Shown here piece by piece: positions 23,351-29,898 of a stretch of DNA of 64,000 nt. A program made the translations under genes and the position numbers. Position 1 is the stretch's first letter. Each line of letters opens with the position of its first letter. Under the pieces are notes generated by a model. It searched no databases, was not told the DNA's origin, and saw nothing but the letters and a program-made list of their open reading frames with translations. The stretch is from positions 1-64,000 of the IMG/VR virus record IMGVR_UViG_3300027704_000008; one strand, 5' to 3'. Origin of the DNA: a virus.

Positions 23351-24490
23351 ATGGCAAGCATAATATGCGAATCCAACGTTGTTTATGACGGGCGAGGGCA
23401 GGTGATTGAAGGTGAAAATATAGCCTTTGTAATTAACGCTGGAGTGAGCAACGTTGTCATTAAGAACTATGTTTTTAAGAACTGTAAATATGGCATTCGC
23501 GGGGCGCGGACATTTAGTGGAAGCGCCATCTACTTAGGAGCAGAATCTACCAACATTGCTGTTGAGGATAATGAATATCATAATGACTACCACACGCCGG
23601 AGATACCCGCGGTGCCCTTTTTCTCTCCATCAGTACCAGCATATGCACCCGTTCCTGGTTCCAGTACTGGGGAGGGGTGGTTAGTCGCGGGCGGTGGTAT
23701 AATGCACGATGTTCGGATAACGAACAATAGATGCACGGGGGGAGCTAATATTGCCGCTACGGGCACGTTTACAGCCCCCGACTCCGACGGAACCGGCAAC
23801 GGGATCTCGGGCCCCGCTGGCAGACTCGACTGGTTCAGGAGCCGAACGTGGGATATATCATCCAATAGCAGCGATGGGTGTCTGGGCAGTTCTATAAAGC
23901 TCAACGGATGGGGGCATCAAATTACGGGGAACCATATTAAGAATAGCGGCAAGGAAGCTATATCGGTTAACCCAATGCAGAAGGATATTGAGAAAGAATA
24001 TCCCAGCCTGACGAAAAACGTAAATCACTGGGACGTTGCACAAGGTGCACACTTCATTGCCTACAACAACATCCAAGAATATGGGCTTAAAGATTCTTCC
24101 TCTGAGGGAGCTATTTCCATTAGACAACCGATGACCAGGGTTGAAAACAACATCGTTAAGGTGACATCACGGGGACTACAAGATTCGGATGTGTTCAAGA
24201 CAGCATACTTTTACAGTAACATGGCGCCCTTTTTATTCAGCTATGATAACATTGCTAGGATGGGAGGCGACTCCGCAACGAGCTTTTTCCGCCCATATAC
24301 CCTGCAAGCGGGCGTAGTGCCGTCCAATTACCCCGATGACTCTCCGGGTGGTACACAGTACTCTACAATATGGCCAGTGACAAAGATGATTGTCAACGAT
24401 GATTCAGCCACTTACGCGGGCTGGTCATTACTTGAAAGAAATGACCGCTTCTTCGATAGTGACTATATTATTCCTATTATTAAGTTATGA
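23351..24490 (+). CDS. Right-handed beta-helix spike-like protein 2
   Basis: 379 aa. Starts MASIICESNVVYDGRGQVIEG, a close match to the first spike's N-terminal module, followed by PbH1-like coils (NVVIKNYVFKNCKYGI, NIAVEDNEYHN, DVRITNNRCTGG, HQITGNHIKNSG, TRVENNIVKVTS). The middle 190 nt are markedly GC-richer than the flanks and encode a Pro/Gly-rich loop (AYAPVPGSSTGEG). Probably an alternative receptor-binding or glycan-degrading protein sharing the attachment module. Late promoter variant upstream. Confidence 0.75.
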   Translation: MASIICESNVVYDGRGQVIEGENIAFVINAGVSNVVIKNYVFKNCKYGIRGARTFSGSAIYLGAESTNIAVEDNEYHNDYHTPEIPAVPFFSPSVPAYAPVPGSSTGEGWLVAGGGIMHDVRITNNRCTGGANIAATGTFTAPDSDGTGNGISGPAGRLDWFRSRTWDISSNSSDGCLGSSIKLNGWGHQITGNHIKNSGKEAISVNPMQKDIEKEYPSLTKNVNHWDVAQGAHFIAYNNIQEYGLKDSSSEGAISIRQPMTRVENNIVKVTSRGLQDSDVFKTAYFYSNMAPFLFSYDNIARMGGDSATSFFRPYTLQAGVVPSNYPDDSPGGTQYSTIWPVTKMIVNDDSATYAGWSLLERNDRFFDSDYIIPIIKL

Positions 24491-24501
24491 CAATTTAATG
24501 G

Positions 24502-24530
24502 TTGACTATAATCCCTTATTCAAGTATAAT
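24502..24530 (+). promoter_or_regulatory. Sigma70-type promoter within an inverted repeat
   Basis: TTGACT (24502-24507), 17-nt spacer, TATAAT (24525-24530), 43 nt before ATG 24573. The 13 nt next to the -10 box are one arm of a perfect inverted repeat. Confidence 0.8.
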
Positions 24531-24565
24531 ATATGGTATTAACGTAAAAGCGCTTGAATAAGGGA
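24512..24565 (+). repeat. Perfect 13-bp inverted repeat around the -10 box
   Basis: TCCCTTATTCAAG (24512-24524) and its exact reverse complement CTTGAATAAGGGA (24553-24565) flank a 28-nt centre that holds TATAAT and the expected start site. The left arm is entirely in the promoter spacer, the right arm in the leader. It could be a pair of operator half-sites or a 5'-leader structure. Confidence 0.8.
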
Positions 24566-24572
24566 CTACATT

Positions 24573-24890
24573 ATGAACGACATAGTATACGTGGGTAGCT
24601 CAGCTGCGGGCCTAGCAAAGCTCGAAAACAATCACAGGAACGCCCATCAAATAGAGGGGTACACTGTCACTAAGTTCCGTGCCAATAAATGGCTCCAGGA
24701 AGGACAAGGTTGCTTCGAGTGGCTGGTATCTCCGGCAATGAGAACAGAGTTAGAGGTGCTGCAGCTAGAAAAAGCATTGATACAAAAATGGCTACCCAGA
24801 TATAATGAACAGTATGATCCTATCACTATCAAGAAAAATAAGTTTGATATGACCGTTAAGTATAGAGGTGTATACGGGGTGACATTGTGA
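24573..24890 (+). CDS. Short GIY-YIG-like protein
   Basis: 105 aa. IVYVGSS gives the YIG strand near the N-terminus, NNHRNA the following helix, and LEKALIQKWLPRYNEQYDP the end-of-domain motif common to GIY-YIG nucleases. The first GIY strand is missing or merged, so the protein may be a reduced or inactive nuclease domain. It overlaps the next gene by 4 nt and is transcribed from the promoter bracketed by the inverted repeat. Confidence 0.62.
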   Translation: MNDIVYVGSSAAGLAKLENNHRNAHQIEGYTVTKFRANKWLQEGQGCFEWLVSPAMRTELEVLQLEKALIQKWLPRYNEQYDPITIKKNKFDMTVKYRGVYGVTL

Positions 24891-25453
24891 AGTGGGTATT
24901 TTGTGACATTGAAACATTCAGCGTTAGAAAGAATGCCGTCATCCCTTCCCTGGGGATACTATCAATTGAGATAAATGATGAGGCTCTGGATTATACATAT
25001 AAGGATTGCCTCGCTCTAGCTGACTCTGTCAAGTTAGACATGGATGAGCAATTGACCGCGGGTCGACACATTATGAAAGAGACCATGGATTGGTGGAGCA
25101 AGCAAGATAAGGCTGCGCTGGCTAGTGTCACTCCTGATGGCAGTGAAGTTTCCATACTCGAGTTTCACAAGTGGCTAGACCAGTTTGGTGATATCAAAAA
25201 TGCTACCTGGTGGTTCAGAGGACCACATTTCGATGCCGCTATCATGGAGTCGCTATTTGAAGACTTTAACATCAGAGCGCCATGGAACTTCTGGGCAGTT
25301 AGAGACACACGCACGTGGTTTGAGTGTTATACGGACCATGCTAAGATACAAGGGGATCCTCCTAAGGCATTTGTAGCCCATGATCCAAAACATGATGTCG
25401 CATTAGACTGCTGGTCTATGCTTCAGGTGATGAAAGAACGGATGAGAGACTAG
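24887..25453 (+). CDS. DnaQ-like 3'-5' exonuclease (DexA type)
   Basis: 188 aa. VFCDIETFSV is ExoI (DIE), WWFRGPHFDAAIM is ExoII (Asp in FD), and VAHDPKHDVALDCW is ExoIII (H-x-A-x-D-like). The arrangement fits the DexA / Rv2179c-like exonuclease group found in T4-like phages; T4 DexA is 227 aa. It probably degrades DNA or RNA 3' ends during host takeover or recombination. ATGA-type overlap with the GIY-YIG gene. Confidence 0.85.
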   Translation: MKWVFCDIETFSVRKNAVIPSLGILSIEINDEALDYTYKDCLALADSVKLDMDEQLTAGRHIMKETMDWWSKQDKAALASVTPDGSEVSILEFHKWLDQFGDIKNATWWFRGPHFDAAIMESLFEDFNIRAPWNFWAVRDTRTWFECYTDHAKIQGDPPKAFVAHDPKHDVALDCWSMLQVMKERMRD

Positions 25454-25489
25454 TCCTATATAATTAGTGTTCGCAAACAGGAGTATATA

Positions 25490-25750
25490 ATGAGAAAGCA
25501 ACAAACGGCAGCGCGTAAAGCAAGATCCACCCGCAACCGCCACAACGGCAAGATCAACCTTTGGAAGAATCATGTTATACAACATGGTAAGACGTACACG
25601 GACAACGCTGGACAGATATTTCACGCATTGCCGAAGTCTGAGTGGATTCAAGACCCCACCGCTATTAATGGCGATGGTGAATTAGATACAACAAAAGGCA
25701 AGTGGAAAATCACCTCGTCAATTATAAAGGTCAACGGCGAGGTTCAGTGA
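25490..25750 (+). CDS. Hypothetical basic 86-aa protein
   Basis: Starts MRKQQTAARKARSTRNRHNG, a strongly basic N-terminus, then a mixed domain ending WKITSSIIKVNGEVQ. CAGGAG precedes the start. No family recognised. The stop overlaps the next GTG start. Confidence 0.65.
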   Translation: MRKQQTAARKARSTRNRHNGKINLWKNHVIQHGKTYTDNAGQIFHALPKSEWIQDPTAINGDGELDTTKGKWKITSSIIKVNGEVQ

Positions 25751-26037
25751 GCGGCTTCACCCGCATGCGAGGATGTATCCTAATAGGAATATGGACGGTA
25801 TCAACCCTTTTACTGCTATCATTGATGCCAACCACAACGGCCCATACCCCATACGTCATTGATGAAGATCAATTAGTACCTTTGATTACACAGCTATGTA
25901 CAGCCAAGATTGATGCTGCAATCATTCGAACAAAAACTAATCCATCGAATGATGTTTTAATAATCATGATGAGGGAATGCATACAAGATGAGATTAATAA
26001 CCTAACTGTCCGTACCATCCCCCACGATCATTCATAG
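25747..26037 (+). CDS. Small exported or membrane-anchored protein
   Basis: 96 aa from GTG 25747, which overlaps the previous TGA (GTGA). Residues about 8-30 (RGCILIGIWTVSTLLLLSLM) form a signal peptide or anchor, followed by a short acidic, possibly helical periplasmic part with two Cys. It might be a spanin-like or accessory lysis protein, but no lipobox or partner gene is evident. Confidence 0.6.
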   Translation: MSGFTRMRGCILIGIWTVSTLLLLSLMPTTTAHTPYVIDEDQLVPLITQLCTAKIDAAIIRTKTNPSNDVLIIMMRECIQDEINNLTVRTIPHDHS

Positions 26038-26049
26038 GAGACATTAACC

Positions 26050-26163
26050 ATGTCCGGAAATGATATAATCTTTGGCTATAGTGGATTATGCCTGTTGATT
26101 TATACACTATACACAATTACAAATGATAATATATATCGAGGAAAACATAATGAATATAGGTGA
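26050..26163 (+). CDS. Possible 37-aa single-TM peptide
   Basis: ATG 26050 follows GGAGACATTAACC, and the frame ends at TGA 26161-26163, overlapping the next gene. The sequence SGNDIIFGYSGLCLLIYTLYT includes one membrane segment. No family recognised. Confidence 0.45.
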   Translation: MSGNDIIFGYSGLCLLIYTLYTITNDNIYRGKHNEYR

Positions 26164-26428
26164 CATAACAACACTCGTAACCCCAGCTGGGGAGTTTGTG
26201 GGGAGGCTCAAGTCTGTTAAGGATGACACTGGCGTGTATGTTTTATCTGACCCTCGGATGTTTATGCATGATGACCAACGCGGATCTGGACTAATACCCG
26301 GAGTGTCGATGACTGGGGAACAGGATCCAGCCGAAGCGATATTTCACATGGTAGTGGTTGCTCATAAGTCTTCGAAAGAAACTGAAGAGGCCTGGATGTC
26401 TGCCACATCGGGTATAGTTTTAACATAG
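26150..26428 (+). CDS. Sm-like conserved T4-like phage protein
   Basis: 92 aa from ATG 26150 (GAGG upstream); the in-frame start at 26123 lies inside the previous peptide. GDITTLVTPAGEFVGRLKSVKDDTGVYVLSDPRMF resembles the strand pattern of LSm/Hfq-type small barrels and matches a family I associate with T4-like marine phages. The C-terminal AWMSATSGI is also conserved. Function unknown; RNA binding is possible. Confidence 0.7.
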   Translation: MNIGDITTLVTPAGEFVGRLKSVKDDTGVYVLSDPRMFMHDDQRGSGLIPGVSMTGEQDPAEAIFHMVVVAHKSSKETEEAWMSATSGIVLT

Positions 26429-26616
26429 TGGCTGGTAAGGGTGACAAGAGAATCCCCGCTCAGGTCTCATCGAAACAAGTTTCCGATAACTGGGATAGAG
26501 TATTTGGTAATCGCGGGGAAGAGAAGGTGGTTCGCCCCGATGATGGCAACAGTAAGTCCACCGACAATGAAGCCGAAGCCATACAGGCGGGGCTCGATAA
26601 AGGAGAAGGGCCGTGA
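26428..26616 (+). CDS. Conserved small MAGKGD-type phage protein
   Basis: 62 aa from a GTG that overlaps the previous TAG. MAGKGDKRIP ... NWDRVFG is the start of a small family common in phages, thought disordered. Acidic C-terminus. Function unknown. Overlaps the next start by 4 nt. Confidence 0.7.
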   Translation: MAGKGDKRIPAQVSSKQVSDNWDRVFGNRGEEKVVRPDDGNSKSTDNEAEAIQAGLDKGEGP

Positions 26617-26882
26617 CAAAAAAGAAATATTACAACCTTGATGGTACTGAACGTGATATAGCCAAGCTAAAGGATGAATATGTGGTTTGGTGGGCGGCGG
26701 TAAGGCCAATCTTGTGGGAGTTTATTACTCTCGAGGGCGGTGTGTCTAACATTGGTCATAACTTTACGGACTTATTTGTCGAGGGCCGCAGAGCTAGTCC
26801 ATATTTTAGTGGACACGTTGGAGCGGTAGTTGTTCCAATTGGGATAGTATCGTTCTGTTGGATAGTTGCATATATACTGTAA
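26613..26882 (+). CDS. Hypothetical protein with C-terminal membrane segment
   Basis: 89 aa from GTG 26613. The first 65 residues are mixed and soluble-looking; residues about 68-89 (VGAVVVPIGIVSFCWIVAYIL) form a terminal membrane helix, so it is tail-anchored. No family recognised. Confidence 0.6.
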   Translation: MTKKKYYNLDGTERDIAKLKDEYVVWWAAVRPILWEFITLEGGVSNIGHNFTDLFVEGRRASPYFSGHVGAVVVPIGIVSFCWIVAYIL

Positions 26883-26902
26883 CGCCTAGCGGGTATCTAA
26901 CT

Positions 26903-26910
26903 TATAAATA
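26903..26910 (+). promoter_or_regulatory. T4-type late promoter
   Basis: TATAAATA, 41 nt upstream of ATG 26951, in the gap after the tail-anchored protein gene. Confidence 0.7.
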
Positions 26911-26950
26911 GATTTACGTTCAATCAATTTACTGTTATATCTGGGTACTG

Positions 26951-27202
26951 ATGCATGATATGTATATAATATATGTAAGTTTGTCCGCCGTGTTAATTAT
27001 TTCCGTAATAGGGTTATCCACCGTTCACTTGTTGCGGTGCGAATTAACCAGTCAACTAGACGCGATGGCTTCCCTGGGATATGGTGTTCGAAGTTTGCGA
27101 GAGCTAACATCAGCACGAGAACCTAGCCCAGATATACCAGATGCAGCTTTAGTTGCTGCATACAAAGATGCATCGGAAATAGTGAATGGACCAAAAAAGT
27201 GA
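26951..27202 (+). CDS. Late-expressed single-TM protein
   Basis: 83 aa. Residues about 4-27 (MYIIYVSLSAVLIISVIGL) form an N-terminal membrane helix, followed by a helical, charged tail. With its own late promoter, it could be a lysis factor or a minor virion membrane-contact protein. The stop sits 2 nt before the convergent gene on the other strand. Confidence 0.6.
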   Translation: MHDMYIIYVSLSAVLIISVIGLSTVHLLRCELTSQLDAMASLGYGVRSLRELTSAREPSPDIPDAALVAAYKDASEIVNGPKK

Positions 27203-27203
27203 C

Positions 27204-27458
27204 TTAACCATCTTTGTAAATAGCCGTTAACCTTTTTTCAAATTCCAATACCTTCTCTAGCCTATTTGGCCAAAGAATATACTCATTTTCTGGATTCTTC
27301 TTCAGATTGTCTAAGAGTGGAGCAATAGCCTCATACAATCTATCCGCCCTACCACCCTCACTAGCTAACTCACTGCGGAGTTTTTCGGCTTCTGTGTGAT
27401 CCTGCAATTCACTTTCACTGACTGCTGTGAATCCAAAATCAAAAATATCATCACTCAT
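27204..27458 (-). CDS. Conserved MSDDIFDFGF-type phage protein on the minus strand
   Basis: 85 aa from the ATG at 27458; the frame is longer but family members start MSDDIFDFGFTAV and GGGGC lies upstream. The sequence has an acidic N-terminus, a helical middle and the conserved NPENEYILWPNRLEKVLEFE. It belongs to a family conserved among T4-like phages with no known function. It is the only minus-strand gene among the plus-strand genes of 0-29.8 kb and shares a divergent promoter region with the gene at 27529. Confidence 0.78.
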   Translation of the reverse strand: MSDDIFDFGFTAVSESELQDHTEAEKLRSELASEGGRADRLYEAIAPLLDNLKKNPENEYILWPNRLEKVLEFEKRLTAIYKDG

Positions 27459-27471
27459 ATCATTTGCCCCG

Positions 27472-27500
27472 TTGACTAATGCATTATATATGCGTATAAT
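27472..27500 (+). promoter_or_regulatory. Sigma70-type promoter (plus strand)
   Basis: TTGACT (27472-27477), 17-nt spacer, TATAAT (27495-27500), 29 nt before ATG 27529. Confidence 0.8.
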
Positions 27501-27510
27501 AGATTCTAAA
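27483..27510 (-). promoter_or_regulatory. Divergent sigma70-like promoter (minus strand)
   Basis: On the reverse strand TTTAGA (27505-27510), 16-nt spacer, TATAAT (27483-27488), 25 nt before the minus-strand ATG. It overlaps the plus promoter, so the two would compete. Confidence 0.5.
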
Positions 27511-27528
27511 GTTATGAAGGAGAAGTAA

Positions 27529-27696
27529 ATGAGACATTCTGTCCGCACTAAGTCACAACGTAGGACTCAAGCTATTGCACAAGCTAGAGAATATACCTTT
27601 GAAAACTCGAAGGCAGCTCGCAAAAATATCTCTCAAGAGAAATGGCAAGAGCAACATAACGCTCGTATTCAACACCTGGAATCAATCCGAGACTAG
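27529..27696 (+). CDS. Small basic helical protein
   Basis: 55 aa, with GAAGGAGAA before ATG 27529. Mainly Arg, Gln and Glu in a helical pattern (MRHSVRTKSQRRTQAIAQAR ...). No family recognised. First gene under the 27472 promoter. Confidence 0.65.
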   Translation: MRHSVRTKSQRRTQAIAQAREYTFENSKAARKNISQEKWQEQHNARIQHLESIRD

Positions 27697-27707
27697 AGGC
27701 ATATATT

Positions 27708-28004
27708 ATGACTACTGAATCAAAAGCAGCACAACAGGTCGAGTTCCTTCGTATCATGTTAGAGCAAGGTCCCACAGCCGTATCTTACCTCAAGAAAAAC
27801 GGAGAACTCCGCAACGGAGTGTTCACCCTCAACATGGACTTGATACCGGAGGACAAACGCCCTAAAAATTCTGGGCGGGCTTTATGTGAAGCTGAAATCA
27901 ACGGAACTCTCCTGAGAGCGTACGATACCTATCACGAAGCCTTTCGATCCATCAACGTTGATACTCTTATAAACATGGCCCCATTGACCGAGACTCAATT
28001 ATGA
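27708..28004 (+). CDS. SH3-barrel-like protein (DUF2693 type)
   Basis: 98 aa. TAVSYLKKNGELRNGVFTLNMDLIPEDKRP has the KKxGExR strand-turn pattern of the phage DUF2693 family, thought to be a small beta barrel related to WYL domains. Function unknown. It overlaps the next gene by 4 nt. Confidence 0.65.
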   Translation: MTTESKAAQQVEFLRIMLEQGPTAVSYLKKNGELRNGVFTLNMDLIPEDKRPKNSGRALCEAEINGTLLRAYDTYHEAFRSINVDTLINMAPLTETQL

Positions 28005-28591
28005 CAAGGAAGAAATTGACTGCTCAGCAGCAGAAAGATAAGGTGGCTAAAATGAAGGCTACTAAGGCTGCTAATCGGGCTAAAGCGATGAAAGATATTG
28101 GTTATATTCCCCCTAAGAAGATTAGGAAGAAGCGCGCACCGATGTCGCCTGAGCAGAAGGTTCTTGCTATAGCGAGGTTGGCCAAGGCTAGGGCAGCCAG
28201 AGGAATCACTGGCGATGCTAATGTACATGAGGATGTTAAGGCTCTGCCCGACGATCATCCATTGTGCACGTCTAATGTAAAGGCATGGCTAAAGAAAAAC
28301 AAGACAGAGCTGGCCTCTATCCGAGGTTACAGAGAAAGTAAGGAATACAAGGAAAGGATCCATTGGCAGAATCTCGATACATATGTGAGTAATTTGTCAA
28401 CATATTTGCGTACCGGCGTATGGCTTGATTGTCGGTGGGGAGAGCAAGGAGAGCACTCCATGGGGATCAAAGTCCTCACCAAGGCGTATGAGGCGGATGG
28501 TACTATCAAACGAACCAAGGGGCACTGGTATGATGATATTGGTATCGCTGAACAGTCCAGTGTTCAGGGAGAAGTATATGAGGCGGAGTAG
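28001..28591 (+). CDS. Conserved basic protein upstream of gp33-gp32
   Basis: 196 aa. The first 70 residues are Lys/Arg/Ala-rich (MTRKKLTAQQQKDKVAKMKA, then KKIRKKRAPMSPEQKVL), followed by CTSNVKAWLKKNKTELASIR and a C-terminal Trp-rich domain (WLDCRWGEQGEHSMG, KGHWYDDIGI). T4 has gene 59 (helicase loader) at this position, but I see no clear gp59 signature. It probably binds nucleic acid. Adjacent to gp33. Confidence 0.65.
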   Translation: MTRKKLTAQQQKDKVAKMKATKAANRAKAMKDIGYIPPKKIRKKRAPMSPEQKVLAIARLAKARAARGITGDANVHEDVKALPDDHPLCTSNVKAWLKKNKTELASIRGYRESKEYKERIHWQNLDTYVSNLSTYLRTGVWLDCRWGEQGEHSMGIKVLTKAYEADGTIKRTKGHWYDDIGIAEQSSVQGEVYEAE

Positions 28592-28594
28592 TCG

Positions 28595-28825
28595 ATGACG
28601 GACGCCAAGTTTTTAACGAAGGCTAAATTCAGCAAGCTGGTCGAGATAACCAGCTTACAGACTAAGATGTCTTACATGGATACTATTATACATCTTTGTG
28701 AAAAGAACAACATAGACTTGGAGGATGCACGCAAGTTCATCTCACCAACTCTGAAGGGTAAACTTGAAGCTGAGGCAATGACGTTAAACTTCTTGCCAAA
28801 AAGCAACACGTTGCCTGTTGACTAA
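28595..28825 (+). CDS. gp33: Late-transcription coactivator gp33 homologue
   Basis: 76 aa. KFSKLVEITSLQTKMSYMDTIIHLCEKNNIDLEDARKFIS ... LKGKLEAEAMTLNFL resembles the short gp33 proteins of marine T4-like phages; T4 gp33 is longer (112 aa). gp33 bridges the sliding clamp and the RNA polymerase beta-flap with gp55 so that TATAAATA promoters fire. Its place directly before gp32 is the T4 order. gp55 is not in this window. Confidence 0.72.
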   Translation: MTDAKFLTKAKFSKLVEITSLQTKMSYMDTIIHLCEKNNIDLEDARKFISPTLKGKLEAEAMTLNFLPKSNTLPVD

Positions 28826-28846
28826 ACTCTATAAAATGGGTATAAT
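28818..28846 (+). promoter_or_regulatory. Sigma70-type promoter for gp32
   Basis: TTGACT (28818-28823, overlapping the gp33 stop), 17-nt spacer, TATAAT (28841-28846). First of two promoters before gene 32. Confidence 0.8.
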
Positions 28847-28875
28847 TATGAGCTACACGTGAGAGTTACATTTAT

Positions 28876-28883
28876 TATAAATA
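28876..28883 (+). promoter_or_regulatory. T4-type late promoter for gp32
   Basis: TATAAATA, 58 nt before the gp32 ATG and 30 nt downstream of the sigma70 -10, so gp32 can be made both early and late. AT-rich leader follows. Confidence 0.75.
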
Positions 28884-28941
28884 GTACGTCCGCCAATAAA
28901 GGACATACACACTACATACAAAAAATATACGGAGACAATAT

Positions 28942-29856
28942 ATGGATTTTTCTAAACTAAAGAAAAATAAAACCAACATGGATAAATTGGTATCAGCTGC
29001 TCAAGAAGCTGGTAGTGATAAAAAGAAGGGTGCGGGTCAAGATGACCGGATCTGGAAACCAACCGTCGACAAGATGGGAAATGGATATGCTATTATCCGG
29101 TTCCTCCCCTCAAGTGATAACGATGACTTACCGTGGGCCCGATATTGGGATCATGGATTCAAGGGTCCGACCGGCCAATGGCTATTTGAGAAGTCCCTTA
29201 CCACTCTAGGCCAACCGTGCCCTATATCTGAGATGAATCAGGTTCTGTGGAACAGTGGAGACGATAACGACAAGAAGATCGTGCGTGAACGTAAGCGTAG
29301 GCTACACTATGTCGCCAACATTCTGGTGTTGGAGGATCCTTCTGCACCTGATAATGAAGGTAAAGTATTCCTCTATGACTTCGGCAAGAAAATCTTTGAT
29401 AAGATTATGGATGCAATGCAACCGCAGTATCCAGACGAGAAGCCTATGAACCCGTTCGACCTTTGGGAAGGTGGCGACTTTGTAATGAAGATTAGGAAGG
29501 TGGAAGGATATCGCAACTACGATAAAAGCGAGTTTAAGAAGGCTTGTGAATTGTTAGATGGTGATGACACTAAGCTGGAAGCAACATGCTCTCAGATTAT
29601 GGAACTGTCTGAGTTCACCGATCCATCCAACTATAAAACTTATGAGCAGTTGCAGGCACGTCTTGCACTGGTTTTGGGTGAGGTGTCGCCCAGGACTGTC
29701 ACCGCCCAGGTATCTTTGGAATCGAGTTCTCCCGCTGCGCAACCAGCTGTGGCTGTTGAAGCGAGTGTGGATCTTCCCTCAGCAGATCCAACGCCAGCTG
29801 GGGATGAGGTTGATCCGGATGATCCATTGAGCTACTTTCAGAAGTATGCTCAGTAG
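28942..29856 (+). CDS. gp32: Single-stranded DNA-binding protein gp32
   Basis: 304 aa. It coats ssDNA in replication, recombination and repair. The N-terminal basic cooperativity region (KLKKNKTNMDKLV) corresponds to the T4 LAST motif. The OB-fold includes GNGYAIIRFLPSS, PWARYWDHGF and GQPCPISEMNQVLWNSG ... RKRRLHYVANILVLEDP. Of the T4 zinc ligands only one Cys is evident (PCPIS), so the zinc ribbon is reduced, as in cyanophage homologues. The acidic tail (DEVDPDDPLSYF) is the protein-interaction end. GGAG precedes the ATG. Confidence 0.95.
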   Translation: MDFSKLKKNKTNMDKLVSAAQEAGSDKKKGAGQDDRIWKPTVDKMGNGYAIIRFLPSSDNDDLPWARYWDHGFKGPTGQWLFEKSLTTLGQPCPISEMNQVLWNSGDDNDKKIVRERKRRLHYVANILVLEDPSAPDNEGKVFLYDFGKKIFDKIMDAMQPQYPDEKPMNPFDLWEGGDFVMKIRKVEGYRNYDKSEFKKACELLDGDDTKLEATCSQIMELSEFTDPSNYKTYEQLQARLALVLGEVSPRTVTAQVSLESSSPAAQPAVAVEASVDLPSADPTPAGDEVDPDDPLSYFQKYAQ

Positions 29857-29875
29857 GATTATATAAGAGATTTCT

Positions 29876-29897
29876 AACCCGCTTCGGCGGGTTTTTT
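29876..29897 (+). terminator. Intrinsic terminator after gp32
   Basis: AACCCGC-TTCG-GCGGGTT stem-loop (29876-29893) with UUCG tetraloop, followed by a run of six T (29892-29897). It lies between the convergent gp32 and tape-measure genes. Confidence 0.92.
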
Positions 29898-29898
29898 A

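Noticed and set aside
25459-25464. TATAAT before the basic 86-aa gene
   Set aside because: No -35-like box at 16-18 nt upstream (GAACGG), so not called as a promoter.
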